Source: Thermodesulfovibrionales bacterium (GTDB lineage: Bacteria; Nitrospirota; Thermodesulfovibrionia; Thermodesulfovibrionales; SM23-35). Taken from it: a stretch of 9,095 bases of DNA. Positions 7,471-9,095 of this stretch are shown here, in pieces. The DNA is taken from the NCBI GenBank assembly GCA_022865525.1, contig JALHSV010000130.1, forward strand, positions 1 to 9,095. Direction: 5' to 3'. The stretch's first letter is position 1; each line of letters opens with the position of its first letter. Both the position numbers and the translations under genes were made by a program. The notes below the pieces were generated by a model. The model saw only the letters and a list, made by a program, of their open reading frames with translations. It was not told the origin of the DNA and made no database searches.

Positions 7471-7476
7471 TTTAAA

Positions 7477-8790
7477 ATGAAAAAGTTATCTCTGGTAATT
7501 GCTGCATTATGCTCTTTCCTGTTCTTGACAGGTATGGTAATGGCTGCAGAAATAACTGATCCTATTCTTAAGAAACTGGTTGAGAAAGGTATTTTGACCA
7601 AGGAAGAGGCTATCTCAGTGATCCAGGAAATGGAGCAGGAGAAGTCTCAGAAAGTGCAAAAGGCTGATGAAAAAAGCACTGCCAAGGCTACCGAGACTGC
7701 AACTACAGACAGCAAGGATCTTGATAAAATCGCAAAGGCACTAAAAGGATTTAAATTCGGGCTTCTCTACTATCTCTCTTATCAGAACGGTGAAACAGGC
7801 GATATGGACAATGGGACAGGATACAGCCAGTTTGTTATCAAGAGGGGTTATTTCAGGGTAACCAAAGAATTGCTTCCCTGGTTTGATGCGCATATGACCC
7901 TGGATGTAACTACTGTAAAAGATCCTGAGGAAACAGGAGATGCCCCGAACAATCTGGACGGATCAATAGCGATGAGGATTAAATATTTGTACGGAAAATT
8001 CAAACTCCCAGACTTTGCATTCTTTACAAAGCCTTTTGTAGAAGTCGGTGCTGTTCATATGCCTTGGCTTGACTTTGAGGAGCATATAAATTTCTATCGT
8101 CTGCAGGACACCATGTTTATTGAAAGAAACGATAATTTTAATTCTGCAGATATCGGCATAACATTCGTAACACTTCTTGGTGAAGAAATGCCGAAGGAGT
8201 ATCAGGAAAAAGTAAGCAGCTATTATCCCGGCCGTTATGGCAGCATGTCCTTCGGACTCTATAACGGTGGCGGATATCATGCCTCTGAAAAGAACCAGAA
8301 CAAACCATTTGAGGCACGTCTTACTCTTAGGCCTTTGCCTGATGTCATTCCGGGACTCCAGTTCTCATATTTTGGTATATGGGGCAAAGGAAACCAGAGC
8401 AACGCACCTACGTGGACAGTGAACAATGTGTTTGGGAGTTTTGAAAGCCGGTATGTTAACCTGACAGGCCAATACTACTGGGGCAAAGGACAACAGAACG
8501 GTGCCAATGCGTTTGACAAAGACGGCTATTCCTTTTATACAGAGCTGAAGCTCTATGATACCTTCAAGCACTCATGGAACAGATTCAGCATCATAGGTCG
8601 CTACGATTACTTTAACCCTAACACAGATGTAGACGATAGTGACAATAACAGGTATATTGCGGGGTTCGCCTACTATATTGACAAGCCGAACAAGAACATG
8701 GTCCTGCTTGACTATGATACAGTGAACTATGCAAAGAAAGGTTTGAGTGACGACAAGAGAGTACAACTAACCCTGCAGGTTGCTTATTAA
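7477..8790 (+). CDS. Porin-like outer-membrane beta-barrel protein
   Basis: The 437-residue product opens with a Sec signal (MKK, hydrophobic core about 4-20, cleavage near A23/A24). A short helical, charged segment follows (about 26-90), with the pattern KLVEKGILTKEEA (33-45) often seen at the N-terminus of OprP/OprO-type porins. The rest alternates polar and aromatic residues in a beta-barrel manner, with many Tyr, Phe and Gly, and ends in a strand closing with LTLQVAY. A terminal aromatic residue is the usual barrel-assembly signal. The closest type appears to be the phosphate-selective porin O/P family, but the call is from general pattern only. Its place after the reductase genes suggests it lets the acceptor anion or its products cross the outer membrane (inference). 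It may have its own promoter in the 111-base gap upstream. Confidence 0.75.
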   Translation: MKKLSLVIAALCSFLFLTGMVMAAEITDPILKKLVEKGILTKEEAISVIQEMEQEKSQKVQKADEKSTAKATETATTDSKDLDKIAKALKGFKFGLLYYLSYQNGETGDMDNGTGYSQFVIKRGYFRVTKELLPWFDAHMTLDVTTVKDPEETGDAPNNLDGSIAMRIKYLYGKFKLPDFAFFTKPFVEVGAVHMPWLDFEEHINFYRLQDTMFIERNDNFNSADIGITFVTLLGEEMPKEYQEKVSSYYPGRYGSMSFGLYNGGGYHASEKNQNKPFEARLTLRPLPDVIPGLQFSYFGIWGKGNQSNAPTWTVNNVFGSFESRYVNLTGQYYWGKGQQNGANAFDKDGYSFYTELKLYDTFKHSWNRFSIIGRYDYFNPNTDVDDSDNNRYIAGFAYYIDKPNKNMVLLDYDTVNYAKKGLSDDKRVQLTLQVAY

Positions 8791-8813
8791 GCGATTAAAC
8801 CTTATTCTTTCAT

Positions 8814-8837
8814 CCCCTCCCTTATAAACGGGAGGGG
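8814..8837. terminator. Hairpin between convergent genes, likely bidirectional terminator
   Basis: CCCCTCCC (8814-8821) pairs perfectly with GGGAGGGG (8830-8837) around an eight-base loop, and ACTTTCTTT follows. It lies in the 70-base gap between the ends of the porin-like gene and fdhD, so a shared terminator is the simplest role. The 13 bases TTCATCCCCTCCC (8809-8821) recur exactly on the minus strand of the repeat at 12-24, so it also belongs to that repeat family. Confidence 0.6.
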
Positions 8838-8860
8838 ACTTTCTTTCCCCTACAAAAGTG

Positions 8861-9095
8861 CTATAGAATTCTCTGACCGTTTGTATATATATTTAAGCGA
8901 TTTCCCCTGACAAAGCCAATGAGGGTGATATTCGCTTTCTCAGCTATTTCGACAGCATAGCTTGTTGGTGAAGTCCTACTCACAATAACAGGAACTCCCC
9001 ATCTTGCACATTTTGATACGATTTCTGAAGAAAGCCTTCCGCTGACCAACATCATTTTATCCTCTAAGGAAACATTTTCCATAATACTATAGCCG
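8861..9095 (-). CDS. fdhD: FdhD, formate dehydrogenase accessory sulfurtransferase (C-terminal part)
   Basis: FdhD transfers sulfur from a cysteine desulfurase to Mo-bisPGD, giving the sulfurated cofactor needed by formate dehydrogenases and possibly related enzymes. Only the C-terminal part (about 77 residues) lies in the window, and the frame stays open through the right edge. Residues GYSIMEN sit just before the first in-window ATG, in the position of the helix after the family's GRHNAVDK motif, so that ATG (9080-9082) is internal and not the start. Diagnostic stretches are MLVSGRLSSEIV, PVIVSRTSPTSYAVEIA and LIGFVRGNRLNIYT. The stop is TAG read on the minus strand at 8861-8863. The catalytic CxxC cysteines would lie outside the window. 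The gene converges on the porin-like gene and is therefore in a different transcript from the reductase operon. Confidence 0.9.
   Translation of the reverse strand, partial: GYSIMENVSLEDKMMLVSGRLSSEIVSKCARWGVPVIVSRTSPTSYAVEIAEKANITLIGFVRGNRLNIYTNGQRIL

Overview
The window carries a respiratory molybdenum enzyme operon of an anaerobic, Gram-negative bacterium. It has a Tat-exported enzyme, a beta-barrel porin and moderate base composition with strong GGAGG-type ribosome binding sites. The protein style and the G/C-tract repeats would suit Nitrospirota (Thermodesulfovibrio-like) or Desulfobacterota. That placement is an impression, because no marker gene is present.

Layout. Positions 1-248 are non-coding and rich in hairpins. 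Two inverted copies of a CCCTCCCC/GGGGAGGG element lie at 1-35 and 55-92, followed by a second pair of hairpins at 106-126 and 152-173. Three tightly packed genes follow, in the order iron-sulfur subunit (249-1166), NrfD-type membrane subunit (1174-2331) and molybdopterin catalytic subunit (2328-5573). This B-C-A order, the Tat signals on both B and A, and the 1081-residue catalytic subunit most resemble tetrathionate reductase (TtrBCA) and its relatives, which also include arsenate, selenate and sulfur reductases. The substrate cannot be fixed from sequence.

Next come an FmdE-family protein with a C-terminal zinc finger (5618-6232) and a MoeA/MogA-related molybdopterin-binding protein with a cysteine-rich tail (6235-7365), probably cofactor or metal handling proteins. 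After a 110-base gap with a hairpin and a strong Shine-Dalgarno is a porin-like outer membrane protein (7477-8790). On the other strand the window ends with the C-terminal part of FdhD (8861-9095), the sulfurtransferase for Mo-bisPGD enzymes. The convergent ends of porin and fdhD share a hairpin (8814-8837) built from the same element as at the left edge.

How it works together (inference). The porin admits an anionic acceptor to the periplasm. The A and B subunits reduce it with electrons from quinol through the NrfD anchor. The FmdE-like, MoeA-like and FdhD proteins support cofactor assembly. No regulator, TorD-type chaperone or cytochrome c is visible in the window.
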